Of a DNA stretch of 23,395 nt, positions 13,705 to 22,064 are shown in pieces. This stretch comes from an uncultured Collinsella sp. (lineage in GTDB: Bacteria; Actinomycetota; Coriobacteriia; Coriobacteriales; Coriobacteriaceae). Below the pieces are notes generated by a model. The model had not been told where the DNA came from. It saw nothing but the letters and a program-made list of their open reading frames with translations, and did not search any database. Location: contig URNJ01000007.1 in NCBI GenBank assembly GCA_900549215.1, positions 1-23,395 of the forward strand, read 5' to 3'. The position numbers and the translations under genes are program-made. Within the stretch, counting starts at the first letter, position 1, and each line of letters starts with the position of its first letter.

Positions 13705-16158
13705 ATGCGCGTTTCTTACGACTGGCTCAAGACCATGATCGATATTCCGGAGGATCCTAAGACCCTTTCGGACGAATACATCCGTACCGGCACTGAGGTC
13801 GAGGCGATCGACACCGTGGGCGAGTCCTTCGACCATGTGGTGACCGCCAAGGTGCTCACCAAGACCCCGCACCCCGATAGCGACCACATGTATGTGTGCT
13901 CGGTCGACGTGGGCGACAAGAATCTCGACGCCGACGGCAACCCCGCCCCGCTGCAGATCGTTTGCGGCGCGCAGAACTTTGAGGCTGGCGACCACATCGT
14001 CACGGCAATGATCGGCGCTGTGCTTCCCGGCGACGTCAAGATCAAGAAGAGCAAGCTTCGCGGCGTCGTGTCCATGGGCATGAACTGCTCTGCGCGCGAG
14101 CTCGGCCTGGGCGGCGACCACTCCGGCATCATGATCCTGCCCGAGGATACGCCCTGCGGCATGCCGTTTGCCGAGTACGTGGGCTCGAGCGACACCGTGC
14201 TCGACTGCGAGATCACGCCCAACCGCCCCGACTGCCTGTCCATGATCGGCATGGCCCGCGAAACCGGTGCCATCTTCGACCGCGATTTCCACGTTGAGCT
14301 GCCCGCCATCAAGGTCGAGACCGGCCGCGCGACCGACGACGAGCTTTCCGTCGAGATCGCCGACGAGGGCCTGTGCGACCGCTACGTCGCTCGCATCGTG
14401 CGCAACGTGAAGGTCGGCCCGTCGCCCGACTGGATGGTCAAGCGCCTTAACGCCCTGGGCGTGCGCCCGCACAACAATATCGTCGACATCACCAACTATG
14501 TGATGATGCTCACCGGTCAGCCGCTGCACGCCTTTGACCTGGACACCTTTGCCGAGCGTGATGGCAGGCGCCGCGTGGTGGTTCGCGCCGCCCAGCAGGA
14601 CGAGAAGTTCACGACGCTCGACGGCGAGGAGCGTGTGCTCGATGCCGGCATGGGCCTCATCACCGACGGCGAGCGCCCTGTGGCGTTGGCCGGCGTTATG
14701 GGCGGCATGGATTCCGAGATCGAGGACGATACCGTCGATGTGATGGTCGAGAGCGCCTGCTTCAACGCCGGTCGCACCTCGCACACCAGCCGCGATCTGT
14801 CGCTGATCTCCGACGCCTCCATTCGCTTTGAGCGCCAGGTTGACGAGACCGGCTGCGTGGATGTTGCCAACATTGCCTGCGCGCTGATTGAGGAGATCGC
14901 CGGCGGCGAGGTCGCCCCCGGCTATGTGGACGTGTTCCCCGCGCCCAAGACCATCGACAGCATCAAGCTGCGCCTGGCCCGCGTGCACGCCATCTGCGGT
15001 GCCGACATCGAGTCCGACTTTATCGAGCGCTCGCTCACCCGCCTGGGCTGCACCGTCGAGCGCGACGGCGAAGACTTTATGGTTACCCCGCCGAGCTTCC
15101 GCCCCGACCTGCCGCGCGAGATTGACCTGATCGAGGAGGTCCTGCGCCTGTGGGGCATGGGCCGCGTGACGGCGACCATCCCGGCTGCCAAGAACCACAT
15201 TGGCGGCCTGACCCGCGAGCAGAAGCTCACCCGTAAGGTCGGCGAGATCCTGCGCGCCTGCGGCCTCAACGAGACCACGACCTTTGGCTTTGCTGCCCCG
15301 GGTGACCTGGAGAAGATCGGTATGTCCACCGAGGGCCGCGGTTGCCCCGTGGTGCTCATGAACCCGCTGGTAGCCGAGCAGACCGAGATGCGTCGTTCGC
15401 TGCTGCCGGGCCTGCTGCAGTCCGTGGCCTACAACGAGGCGCACGGTACGCCCAACGTGCACCTGTACGAGGTCGGCAGCCTGTTCCACGGTCGCGAGAA
15501 CGCCAGCCTGCCCAAGGAGACCAAGTCCGTGGCGGGTGTGCTCTCGGGCCAGTGGAGCGAGCAGTCCTGGAACATGAAGTACCGCAAGCTGCGCTTCTTC
15601 TTTGGCAAGGGCGTTGTCGAGGAGCTGCTTGCCCAGCTGCGCATCGAGAAGGTTCGCTTCCGTCCCGTCGAGGGCGAGGGCTATGCCTTCCTGCAGCCGG
15701 GTCGTGCTGCCGAGGTGCTCTCGGGCGGTACCGTGCTGGGCTGGGTTGGCGAGATCCACCCCGAGGCGCGCGAGGCGATGGGCATCGACGAGGTCGTCGT
15801 TGCCTTTGAGCTCGATCTAGACAAGCTGATCAAGGGCGCCCGCAACCAGGAGAACTACCGCGAGTTCTCGCAGTACCCGGCTGTTGAGCACGACCTTGCT
15901 ATCGTGGTCGACAACACTGTGACCTGCGAGGACCTTGAGCGCCGTATTACGAGTGCCGGCGGCAAGCTGCTCGAGGGCGTGCGTCTGTTCGACGTCTACC
16001 GCGATCCGGTCCGCATCGGCAAGGGCAAGAAATCCATGGCCTTTGCGCTTACGTATCGCTCCGACGACCACACGCTCACCAGCGAAGAGGTCGAAAAGGC
16101 GCACCAGAAGATCGTCACCAAGGTGTGCAAGGGCGTAAACGGCGAGGTCCGCGGCTAG
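13705..16158 (+). CDS. pheT: Phenylalanine--tRNA ligase subunit beta
   Basis: An 817-residue protein, normal for bacterial PheT. Domains in order are: a B1 N-terminal segment (MRVSYDWLKTMIDIP); an OB-fold tRNA-binding domain (about 40-155, FDHVVTAKVLTKTPHPDSD); B3/B4 editing domain (about 210-380); B5 (about 405-475, KLRLARVHAICGADI); a catalytic-like domain (about 490-690); and a C-terminal anticodon-binding FDX-ACB domain (last 95 residues, from QYPAVEHDLAIVVDN). It pairs with PheS, binds tRNA-Phe and edits mischarged Tyr. AGGAGAG lies about 5 nt before the ATG. It is probably cotranscribed with pheS, despite the intervening repeat, because no promoter or terminator is evident in the gap. 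Confidence 0.98.
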   Translation: MRVSYDWLKTMIDIPEDPKTLSDEYIRTGTEVEAIDTVGESFDHVVTAKVLTKTPHPDSDHMYVCSVDVGDKNLDADGNPAPLQIVCGAQNFEAGDHIVTAMIGAVLPGDVKIKKSKLRGVVSMGMNCSARELGLGGDHSGIMILPEDTPCGMPFAEYVGSSDTVLDCEITPNRPDCLSMIGMARETGAIFDRDFHVELPAIKVETGRATDDELSVEIADEGLCDRYVARIVRNVKVGPSPDWMVKRLNALGVRPHNNIVDITNYVMMLTGQPLHAFDLDTFAERDGRRRVVVRAAQQDEKFTTLDGEERVLDAGMGLITDGERPVALAGVMGGMDSEIEDDTVDVMVESACFNAGRTSHTSRDLSLISDASIRFERQVDETGCVDVANIACALIEEIAGGEVAPGYVDVFPAPKTIDSIKLRLARVHAICGADIESDFIERSLTRLGCTVERDGEDFMVTPPSFRPDLPREIDLIEEVLRLWGMGRVTATIPAAKNHIGGLTREQKLTRKVGEILRACGLNETTTFGFAAPGDLEKIGMSTEGRGCPVVLMNPLVAEQTEMRRSLLPGLLQSVAYNEAHGTPNVHLYEVGSLFHGRENASLPKETKSVAGVLSGQWSEQSWNMKYRKLRFFFGKGVVEELLAQLRIEKVRFRPVEGEGYAFLQPGRAAEVLSGGTVLGWVGEIHPEAREAMGIDEVVVAFELDLDKLIKGARNQENYREFSQYPAVEHDLAIVVDNTVTCEDLERRITSAGGKLLEGVRLFDVYRDPVRIGKGKKSMAFALTYRSDDHTLTSEEVEKAHQKIVTKVCKGVNGEVRG

Positions 16159-16266
16159 GTCCTGCGCTGGGGTATGGGTCAGCGGTGGCTGCTGCCGAAT
16201 CCTACGTGACTGCTATGCCCGGTATAAGGCGCTGCTGAGCCTGCATATATGACACGCGCATTACAT

Positions 16267-16304
16267 AACGGCGTGCTGCTTTGTCGGCAGTGCGCCGTTT
16301 TGTT
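16267..16304 (+). terminator. Terminator of the pheST operon
   Basis: AACGGCG plus TGCTGC (16267-16279) pairs with GCAGTG plus CGCCGTT (16287-16299), 13 bp with two G-U, around a 7-nt loop and followed by TTGTT. Its loop and tail overlap the predicted promoter of the transporter operon. Confidence 0.8.
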
Positions 16305-16309
16305 ATGAT
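16281..16309 (+). promoter_or_regulatory. Predicted promoter of the nickel/cobalt ECF operon
   Basis: -35 TTGTCG (16281-16286, 4/6), 17-nt spacer, -10 TATGAT (16304-16309, 5/6) with a TGn extension. The start site would be near 16316, immediately before the inverted repeat at 16320. Confidence 0.65.
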
Positions 16310-16319
16310 AGCCCGCGGC

Positions 16320-16347
16320 GTGTTACGAATCTGACAATACGTAACAC
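16320..16347. promoter_or_regulatory. Probable NikR operator
   Basis: A perfect inverted repeat GTGTTACG (16320-16327) and CGTAACAC (16340-16347). Written as GTGTTAC-N14-GTAACAC it equals one of the NikR nickel-repressor motifs I recall from comparative genomics (GTGTTAC-N13/14-GTAACAC). It covers about +4 to +31 of the predicted promoter, a position where a bound repressor would block transcription. No nikR gene is in the window. Confidence 0.7.
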
Positions 16348-16404
16348 CGACAAGGTGATTTAAGCGGCGTTGCAATTCCGTGCGCCGATAACCGGGAGGC
16401 GTAT

Positions 16405-17490
16405 ATGCACATTCCAGACAACTATCTGTCCCCGCAGACCGATGCCTTCATGGCGGTGGCGATGGTGCCCGTTTGGGTCCATTGCATCAAAAAGGTACGC
16501 GCCACGCTCGATCGCGAGCATATGGCGTTCCTGGGCATCTGCGCCGCATTCTCCTTTTTGCTCATGATGTTCAACGTGCCGCTGCCCGGCGGTACCACTG
16601 GTCACGCCGTTGGCGGCGCGCTCATCGCGCTGCTGCTTGGCCCCGAGGCCGCGGCTATCGCTGTCTCGGTCGCGCTGGGGCTGCAGGCGCTGCTGTTTGG
16701 CGACGGCGGCATCCTGTCCTTTGGCGCCAACTGCTTTAACATGGCATTTGTGCTGCCGTTTGTGGCAGCCATCGTGTTCCGTGCGCTCAACGGCCGCCTG
16801 CACGACAAGAGCTGGGGCACTTCGGTTTCTGCCATCGTGAGCGGCTGGATCGGCTTGTGCGTGGCTGCCCTGTGCGCTGCCATCGAGTTTGGCATTCAGC
16901 CGATGCTCTTTACCAACGCTTCGGGCGCGCCGCTGTACTGCCCCTTCCCGCTGTCTATTGCTATTCCTGCCATGATGATCCCGCATATGCTGGTTGCCGG
17001 CGTGGTCGAGGGCGTGGCAACCGCCGCCATCTACGGTTTCATTAAGAAGACGGCGCCGAGCTTTATCGTCGGCCCCGAGGCTTCCGACGGCCTGCTGGAG
17101 ACCGAGGGCGCAGCCGCCAAGAAGACCTCGCTGGTCCCCACGCTCATCCTGGTCGCCGTGCTCGTGGTGGCTACGCCGCTGGGTTTGCTTGCTACCGGTG
17201 ACGCCTGGGGTGAGTGGGACGCCGAGGGCGCCGCAACTGCCGTTCAGGAGGCTGGCGACGACAGCCTGCAGGCTTCGGTCGGTCTCGACGCTCCGACCTT
17301 TGCCGATGCACTGCCCACGGGCGATTATCTTCAGGCCTATTCCGAGGAGCAGGGTCTTGGCTTTGGTGGTCAGGCTGCCATGTATATCCTCTCGGGCGTG
17401 ATTGGCGTGGCGGTGCTCACCATCGCATTCCGCCTGGTTTCGCTGACGGTTAAGGAAAGCGGAGCCCATGGCGACGGTCGAGCTGCCTAG
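16405..17490 (+). CDS. nikM: ECF-type nickel/cobalt transporter, fused M-N substrate-binding subunit
   Basis: A 361-residue membrane protein. It starts MHIPDNYLSP with His2, which in NikM/CbiM coordinates the metal through the free N-terminus. The M domain contains PLPGGTTGHAVGGAL and LLFGDGGILSFGANCFNMA, both conserved metal-site loops. After about residue 240 comes an N-type domain (TPLGLLATGDAWGEWDAEG, then a loop and a final membrane span ILSGVIGVAVLTI), i.e. an M-N fusion. It captures Ni2+ or Co2+ for the Q/O motor. I favour nickel because of the NikR-like operator and the absence of a recognisable cobalamin riboswitch; cbiM is the alternative name. GGGAGGC lies 5-6 nt before the ATG. 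It overlaps the next gene by 23 nt. Confidence 0.92.
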   Translation: MHIPDNYLSPQTDAFMAVAMVPVWVHCIKKVRATLDREHMAFLGICAAFSFLLMMFNVPLPGGTTGHAVGGALIALLLGPEAAAIAVSVALGLQALLFGDGGILSFGANCFNMAFVLPFVAAIVFRALNGRLHDKSWGTSVSAIVSGWIGLCVAALCAAIEFGIQPMLFTNASGAPLYCPFPLSIAIPAMMIPHMLVAGVVEGVATAAIYGFIKKTAPSFIVGPEASDGLLETEGAAAKKTSLVPTLILVAVLVVATPLGLLATGDAWGEWDAEGAATAVQEAGDDSLQASVGLDAPTFADALPTGDYLQAYSEEQGLGFGGQAAMYILSGVIGVAVLTIAFRLVSLTVKESGAHGDGRAA

Positions 17491-18328
17491 CTGGCTTGCG
17501 GCCGAGGAGCGATACGAGCCCACGGGCGCTCGTCATCGCGTGATGCAAAAGAACGTCCTGCACCTGGCGAGCCTGCTTGAGCGGGTTCGCCTGGGCGGTG
17601 GCGCACGCAAGGGCGGGTCGATTATCGACCGCGCCCTTTCTTCCGTTTCGGCGCCGGTGCGCCTGGTGGGGATGTTCGTCTGCGTCCTGTGCGTGTGCCT
17701 GACGCAAAGCCCGCTGTACCTCATGTTGATGGCGGCTATCGCGCTGGTGCTTGTTGCGGTGCGCCCCGTACGTGGGCTGCGTGCGACCTTTGTGCCGGCA
17801 CTTGGTGCCGCGGGGTTTGCCGTGGTTCTGGCACTGCCCGCCTTGCTGCTGGGTGCGTCGGCTGCGGGGGGCCAGCTCCAAATCGGTGCGGGTGCCATGC
17901 TCAAGATCGCACTCAAGACGTTCATTAACGTGACGCTGGTGCTGGGCGTTTCGTGGACGCTTACTTGGAGCCGCATGTCCGCGGCGCTTAAAGCGTTGCA
18001 TCTGCCCGACGAGGTCATCTTTACCGTTGATATGGCTCTCAAGCATATCGAGGTGCTGGGGCGCACGGCGCACGACCTGTGCGAATCGGTCATGCTGCGC
18101 AGTGTGGGTCGTGCGCCTGCGGGATTTTCGCGCACCGATTCGGTCGCGGGTATTATGGGCATGACGTTTATCAAGGCGATGGAATGTAGCCGCGCGATGG
18201 ACGAGGCCATGCTCTGCCGCGGCTTTGCCGGCGTGTATCCGGCGCCCGCTCGGATTGTGTTGAGCTGGCGCGATGCGGTTTATGCGGCCGTTGTGGTGTT
18301 GCTGGGCGTGCTGTGCGCGGTGCTGTAA
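17468..18328 (+). CDS. nikQ: ECF transporter T component (NikQ/CbiQ family)
   Basis: A 286-residue membrane protein of the EcfT/CbiQ family. The N-terminal 70 residues are cytosolic, then 4-5 membrane segments (VRLVGMFVCVLCVCLTQ onward), and a long cytosolic coupling-helix region. The C-terminal motif EAMLCRGFAGVY corresponds to the conserved Ala-Arg-Gly signature that docks on the ATPases. It couples ATP hydrolysis to the substrate-capture subunit. It starts inside the 3' end of the M-N gene (ATG 17468, 23-nt overlap, preceded by GGAAAGCGGAG), which implies translational coupling. I name it by context with the presumed nickel system; cobalt cannot be excluded. Confidence 0.92.
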   Translation: MATVELPSWLAAEERYEPTGARHRVMQKNVLHLASLLERVRLGGGARKGGSIIDRALSSVSAPVRLVGMFVCVLCVCLTQSPLYLMLMAAIALVLVAVRPVRGLRATFVPALGAAGFAVVLALPALLLGASAAGGQLQIGAGAMLKIALKTFINVTLVLGVSWTLTWSRMSAALKALHLPDEVIFTVDMALKHIEVLGRTAHDLCESVMLRSVGRAPAGFSRTDSVAGIMGMTFIKAMECSRAMDEAMLCRGFAGVYPAPARIVLSWRDAVYAAVVVLLGVLCAVL

Positions 18329-18371
18329 CGGGCTGGTCGGCTGTTGATGTGGAATAGGAAAGGGCGACGCT

Positions 18372-19142
18372 TTGGCAAACGATACGAATGACGTGATGAG
18401 CGCGAGTGGTGCCACCGGCGCCGAGGTCGCGCCGCTCATCGAGCTGCGCGACGTGGTGTTCTCCTATGCGGGGCATACGGTTGTCGATGGTGTGTCGCTG
18501 CAGGTCGATCGTGGTGAACTCGTTGCCCTGCTCGGTCCCAACGGCTGTGGTAAGACGACGATTATGCGCCTTATTAACGGCCTTGAGCTCGCGGACGCAG
18601 GGGCATACCTGTTTGACGGGCATGTGATCGATGCGGCGTTTCTAAAGGATTCCGCTGTCGCTCAGCGTTTTCATCAGCGCGTGGGCTTTGTGTTCCAGAA
18701 TGCCGACGCCCAGCTGTTCTGCGCTACGGTGGGCGAGGAAGTCGCGTTTGGCCCGGCTCAAATGGGGCTGCCGGCAGACGAGCTCGAGCGCCGCGTGCGC
18801 GATGCCATGGGGCTGTTCCAGGTTGCCGACCTTGCCGACGCCTCTCCCTATCAGCTCTCGGGCGGGCAAAAGAAGCGCGTTGCGTTGGCTGCGGTGGTGT
18901 CGATGAACCCGGATATCTTGGTCCTCGACGAGCCTACCAATGGACTCGACGAGGATTCATGTGACATCGTGGTCAACTTCTTGTTGGCCTACGTCGCGGC
19001 GGGTAAGACGGTCTTGATGAGCACACATCACCAGGATTTGGTGCGACGCCTGGGTGCCCGTGCAATCTATATCGATCGATATCACCATGTGGTCGAGGCG
19101 CCTTCTCCGTCGTATGGAACCGAAAGCGGTGCTACGGACTAG
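18372..19142 (+). CDS. nikO: ECF transporter ATPase (NikO/CbiO family)
   Basis: A 256-residue ABC ATPase. Walker A is GPNGCGKT (55-62), Q-loop VFQNADAQLF (near 108-117), signature LSGGQ (162-166), Walker B DILVLDE (181-187) and H-loop His219. It powers metal uptake with the Q and M-N proteins, probably as a homodimer because only one ATPase gene is present. The best start is TTG 18372, with GGAAAGGG about 7 nt upstream; ATG 18396 has no ribosome site. It follows nikQ by 43 nt. No terminator is evident after the stop, so some read-through into the next gene is possible. Confidence 0.95.
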   Translation: MANDTNDVMSASGATGAEVAPLIELRDVVFSYAGHTVVDGVSLQVDRGELVALLGPNGCGKTTIMRLINGLELADAGAYLFDGHVIDAAFLKDSAVAQRFHQRVGFVFQNADAQLFCATVGEEVAFGPAQMGLPADELERRVRDAMGLFQVADLADASPYQLSGGQKKRVALAAVVSMNPDILVLDEPTNGLDEDSCDIVVNFLLAYVAAGKTVLMSTHHQDLVRRLGARAIYIDRYHHVVEAPSPSYGTESGATD

Positions 19143-19187
19143 TTGCTGCGTAGAGCGTGCGTAGCTGCCCGCGTGGCTTTGCCGTGA

Positions 19188-19196
19188 TGGTATAGT
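19188..19196 (+). promoter_or_regulatory. Probable extended -10 promoter of the phospholipase-like gene
   Basis: TGG plus TATAGT (19191-19196) fits a TGn-extended -10 (5/6). Transcription from near 19203 would give a leader of about 19 nt to ATG 19222. No good -35 is present. Confidence 0.45.
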
Positions 19197-19221
19197 TATC
19201 CAGGTTTTTATGGGGGTGGCT

Positions 19222-20070
19222 ATGCCAAGCTGGAACATTCATATCGCTCAGACGGAGCGTTTGCTGGAGCGCACCGGTGCGCTTGCCAAGAGCGTGCGCG
19301 ACCGCAATGCCTTTTTGTTTGGCTGCGTGGTTCCGGATATCTTCGTGGGCTATATGGTCCCTGGTATCGCCGATCCCATCCCGTACCGCATTACGCACTT
19401 TGCCAAGCCTGAGCCCATCCCTAAGCCTCGTGAGCATGAGTTCTGGGATACCTATGTGGCGCCGCTGCTCAAAGGGGCGCCTGTTGGTACGCCGGCTGAC
19501 GCGACCTCGATTGTCGAGGAGCGCGAGCGGCTGAACCGCGTGCACTATCCCCAGCGCTACAAGGATGCCGAGCCGGTTGCCGGTCCCGGCGCCTGTGAGT
19601 TCTCGCTTGCGTCCGAAGATGTGGCACAGTCGTTGTTCGATTTGACACTTGGTGTCTGGTCGCATCTGGTGGCCGATACCGTATGGAATACGCGCGTGAA
19701 TCAGTACCTGGAGGCGCACGGCGGCAAGCCGTGCGAGGAGTTCCGCATTAAAAAGCAGGGCGATTTTGACTGGTTTGGCAAGACGCTGGGCATCGTTTCC
19801 ATCCCGCGTGCGACCGATCGCCTGTATACCGCTGCGACGCGTTTTGGGCAGTATCCCATCCATAAAGAATATGTGCTCAAGACCATCGGCGTTATGCACG
19901 AGATCGTGCGCGAAAACCCCGGCGAGCCCGACCATCCGCCATACCGCCTGCTGACCGAGGAATTCTTCGACGCAACGTTTACCGAGGTCATCGAGCTGAC
20001 CGAGGCGGGATTCGCGGCTCGCGTTGCTGCTTCTGACATTCCCGCAGTCCCCCTGATCGCTAGCTGCTAG
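19222..20070 (+). CDS. Zinc-dependent phospholipase C-like protein
   Basis: A 282-residue protein. The N-terminus MPSWNIHIAQTERL, then FLFGCVVPDI, a second His in THFAKPEP (His59) and WSHLVADTVWN further on reproduce the His/Asp zinc-ligand pattern of the zinc-dependent phospholipase C superfamily (His7, Asp39, His59 and His/Asp of SHLVAD). There is no signal peptide, so it is probably cytosolic, unlike secreted phospholipases; many such intracellular members have no known substrate. I start at ATG 19222 because GGGGGTGG precedes it and MPSWNIH is the usual N-terminus; ATG 19210 is an in-frame alternative adding four residues. Its stop overlaps the stop of a minus-strand gene remnant. Confidence 0.75.
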   Translation: MPSWNIHIAQTERLLERTGALAKSVRDRNAFLFGCVVPDIFVGYMVPGIADPIPYRITHFAKPEPIPKPREHEFWDTYVAPLLKGAPVGTPADATSIVEERERLNRVHYPQRYKDAEPVAGPGACEFSLASEDVAQSLFDLTLGVWSHLVADTVWNTRVNQYLEAHGGKPCEEFRIKKQGDFDWFGKTLGIVSIPRATDRLYTAATRFGQYPIHKEYVLKTIGVMHEIVRENPGEPDHPPYRLLTEEFFDATFTEVIELTEAGFAARVAASDIPAVPLIASC

Positions 20071-20171
20071 TCGGCCGGCTTAACGGTGAGCAGTTCATCC
20101 CAATTGACCAACAGCTCCCGTCGCAGGGCATCTTCGGTGGTACGCTCGGCATCGGAAAGGTTCGCGACTGA
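20067..20171 (-). pseudogene. C-terminal gene remnant (about 34 codons)
   Basis: On the minus strand a frame reads ...VANLSDAERTTEDALRREL then LVNWDELLTVKPAD and TAG. It has the composition of a genuine acidic helical C-terminus, but it begins right after a TGA (20172-20174) with no start codon or ribosome site. It lies downstream of the pyk terminator, so it is likely a decayed tail of a lost gene. I do not recognise the family. Confidence 0.4.
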
Positions 20172-20207
20172 TCACAAATCGATGAAGCGGCATATGAGGT
20201 AGGTCCT

Positions 20208-20245
20208 AAAAAAGGGCCCGGAAGGCAAAGCCTTCCGGGCCCTTT
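20208..20245 (-). terminator. Rho-independent terminator of pyk
   Basis: GGGCCCGGAAGGC (20214-20226) and GCCTTCCGGGCCC (20230-20242) form a perfect 13-bp stem, extendable by three A-T pairs, with a 3-nt loop. On the minus strand it is followed by TTTTTT (20208-20213). It lies 28 nt after the pyk stop. Confidence 0.95.
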
Positions 20246-20273
20246 GCAATGCAAGCGTGCTTGCAAGTGCGTT

Positions 20274-21734
20274 TTAGCGCACCTGAGCGACGTAAGCGAC
20301 GTTGGTCGAGGAGACCTTGTCCTCGAGCTGGACGCTCATACGGGGATCGCCGGCGGTAGCGACGGTCAAATCGCCAGTCTTGACGTAGCCGAGCTCCTTA
20401 GCGGTCTCGATCGCCTTGACGATCGTGCCGTTGACGGTGCCCTGGGTAATCTCTGCCTGGTGCGGGATGACGCCCCAGTACATGATCATCTGCTGGACGG
20501 CCCACTCGTGGCGGGAGAACGCGCAGATCGGCATGTTGGGACGGAAGTGCGAGATCAGGCGAGCGGTGCGGCCGGTGGTCGTGGGCACGGTGATGCACTT
20601 GGCGCCAACGGTGGTGGCCATGTTCACAGCGGACATACCCACAACGTTGTTGACGACGCGGGTGCCGTGAGCGTCAGCCGGAACCTCGAGCGGAGCGTGA
20701 GCCGGGAGGTACTTCTCGGTCTCGAGAGCAATGCTGGCCTGCATCTTGACGGCCTCGACCGGGTACTTACCGGCAGCGGACTCGCCGGAAAGCATAACGG
20801 CGTCGGTGCCGTCGTAGATCGCGTTAGCAACGTCGGCAACCTCGGCGCGCGTCGGGCGCGGGTTCTGCTGCATGGAGTCGAGCATCTGCGTAGCGGTGAT
20901 AACGGGCTTGTAGGCCGCGTTGCACTTAGCGATGATTTCCTTCTGGATGTGCGGAACGAGCTCGGGCTTGATCTCGATGCCCAGGTCGCCACGGGCGACC
21001 ATGATGCCATCGGAAGCCTCGAGGATCTCGTCAAAGTTCTCGACGCCCAGGGCGCACTCGATCTTCGGGAAGATTGTCACGTGCTCGCCACCGTTCTCGC
21101 GGCAAAGCTTGCGAATGCCGCGGACGGACTCGCCGTCACGGATGAAGGAAGCGGCGATGTAGTCGATGTTCTCGGTCAGGCCAAAGAGGATGTCCTGACG
21201 ATCGCGCTCGGTGATGGCGGGCAGCGAGATGTTGACGTTGGGCATGTTGACGCCCTTGCGCTCGCCGATCAGGCCGTCATTCTTGACGACGCAGGTCATG
21301 TCCTGGCCGTCGACGGACTCGACCTCGAGGGCAACCAGACCGTCATCGATCAGGATAAGGGAGCCCTTCTCGACCTCGGAGGGCAGAGCCAGGTAGTCGA
21401 GGGAGATGTGCTCAGCGGTGCCGTGGAAATCCTCGGACGTGGGCTGAGCGGTGACGACGATCTTATCGCCGGTCTTGACGGCAACCTTCTTGCCATCGAC
21501 CAGAAGGCCGGTGCGGACCTCGGGGCCCTTGGTGTCGAGCAGGATGCCGACGGGCAGACCGAGCTCCTTGGAAATACGACGGACGCGCTCGATGCGACCG
21601 TGGTGCTCGTCGTAGGATCCGTGCGAGAAGTTAAAACGGGCGACGTTCATGCCCGCCTTGATCATCTCGCGGATGGTCTCGTCGCTATCGCAGGCGGGAC
21701 CCATGGTGCATACAATCTTGGTGCGCTTGTACAT
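20274..21734 (-). CDS. pyk: Pyruvate kinase
   Basis: A 486-residue protein of normal length. The N-terminus KRTKIVCTMGPAC and NVARFNFSHGS are family landmarks. LDTKGPEVRTG starts the B-domain region. IFPKIECALGVENFDEIL carries the catalytic Lys and metal-binding Glu, and VARGDLGIEI and TATQMLDSM complete the active site. The C-terminal regulatory domain includes VPTTTGRTARLISHFRP. It converts phosphoenolpyruvate and ADP to pyruvate and ATP, the last step of glycolysis. PTS activity such as that at 975-2596 also consumes phosphoenolpyruvate. GGAGG lies 6 nt before the ATG. It is a monocistronic unit with a TATAAT promoter and a strong terminator. Confidence 0.98.
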   Translation of the reverse strand: MYKRTKIVCTMGPACDSDETIREMIKAGMNVARFNFSHGSYDEHHGRIERVRRISKELGLPVGILLDTKGPEVRTGLLVDGKKVAVKTGDKIVVTAQPTSEDFHGTAEHISLDYLALPSEVEKGSLILIDDGLVALEVESVDGQDMTCVVKNDGLIGERKGVNMPNVNISLPAITERDRQDILFGLTENIDYIAASFIRDGESVRGIRKLCRENGGEHVTIFPKIECALGVENFDEILEASDGIMVARGDLGIEIKPELVPHIQKEIIAKCNAAYKPVITATQMLDSMQQNPRPTRAEVADVANAIYDGTDAVMLSGESAAGKYPVEAVKMQASIALETEKYLPAHAPLEVPADAHGTRVVNNVVGMSAVNMATTVGAKCITVPTTTGRTARLISHFRPNMPICAFSRHEWAVQQMIMYWGVIPHQAEITQGTVNGTIVKAIETAKELGYVKTGDLTVATAGDPRMSVQLEDKVSSTNVAYVAQVR

Positions 21735-21797
21735 TCAGACCTCCATCTGACATCGTCTTGCGCTGATAGATAAACCATAAGAAATAAAACTGAGATG

Positions 21798-21803
21798 ATT
21801 ATA
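21798..21803 (-). promoter_or_regulatory. -10 element of pyk
   Basis: A perfect minus-strand TATAAT. The -35 is weak (TTGGGG with 19-nt spacing). Transcription would start near 21791, giving a leader of about 57 nt. Confidence 0.65.
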
Positions 21804-22028
21804 ACGAAATGACGACCGAATACCCCAAAAAATCGACCGTATGCCGAATTAGAAGTTCATTTTTTGCGGTAAAAACGGTATATGCAAAAACTTTACCAAC
21901 CGTTCTAACCGCTGCTATCTGGGCGATATTTCAGTTTGACGATGCACCGAAGAAAAAACGTTTTATCAATGTTGAGCATCACACGGTCTGCATCGTTGCA
22001 CTCGAGCCGTGTTTCCAATTGGAATGTT
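21804..22028. other. A/T-rich intergenic region between pyk and the ATPase gene
   Basis: This is the most A/T-rich stretch in the window. It holds short inverted repeats (AACGGT/ACCGTT around 21875-21905; ACACGG/CCGTGT around 21983-22013) that could be regulator sites. A 75-codon plus frame at 21809-22036 has no ribosome site and unlike composition; I do not call it a gene. Confidence 0.5.
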
Positions 22029-22058
22029 TTGGCTAGACGCGCCGCTTTGGGGTACCAT
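22029..22058 (+). promoter_or_regulatory. Predicted promoter of the P-type ATPase gene
   Basis: -35 TTGGCT (22029-22034), 18-nt spacer, -10 TACCAT (22053-22058, 4/6). The start near 22065 falls directly before the structured leader. Confidence 0.5.
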
Positions 22059-22064
22059 AGCCCC

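Noticed and set aside
13657..15759. A 700-codon minus-strand frame opposite pheT
   Set aside because: Shadow frame produced by GC-biased codon use; pheT is certain on the plus strand and the antisense product is His/Ala/Leu-rich without domains.
16159..16404. Cobalamin riboswitch upstream of the M-N/Q/O transporter
   Set aside because: I looked for the GCCACTG box and other conserved cobalamin-riboswitch elements and found none; the region holds a terminator, promoter and inverted repeat instead.
20244..21773. A 509-codon plus-strand frame covering the whole pyk gene
   Set aside because: It is a shadow of pyk: Asp/Leu/Gly/Val-rich low-quality composition, with no family resemblance, while the minus strand encodes an unmistakable pyruvate kinase.
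21809..22036. A 75-codon ORF in the A/T-rich region
   Set aside because: No ribosome site, mixed composition, overlaps both divergent promoters.
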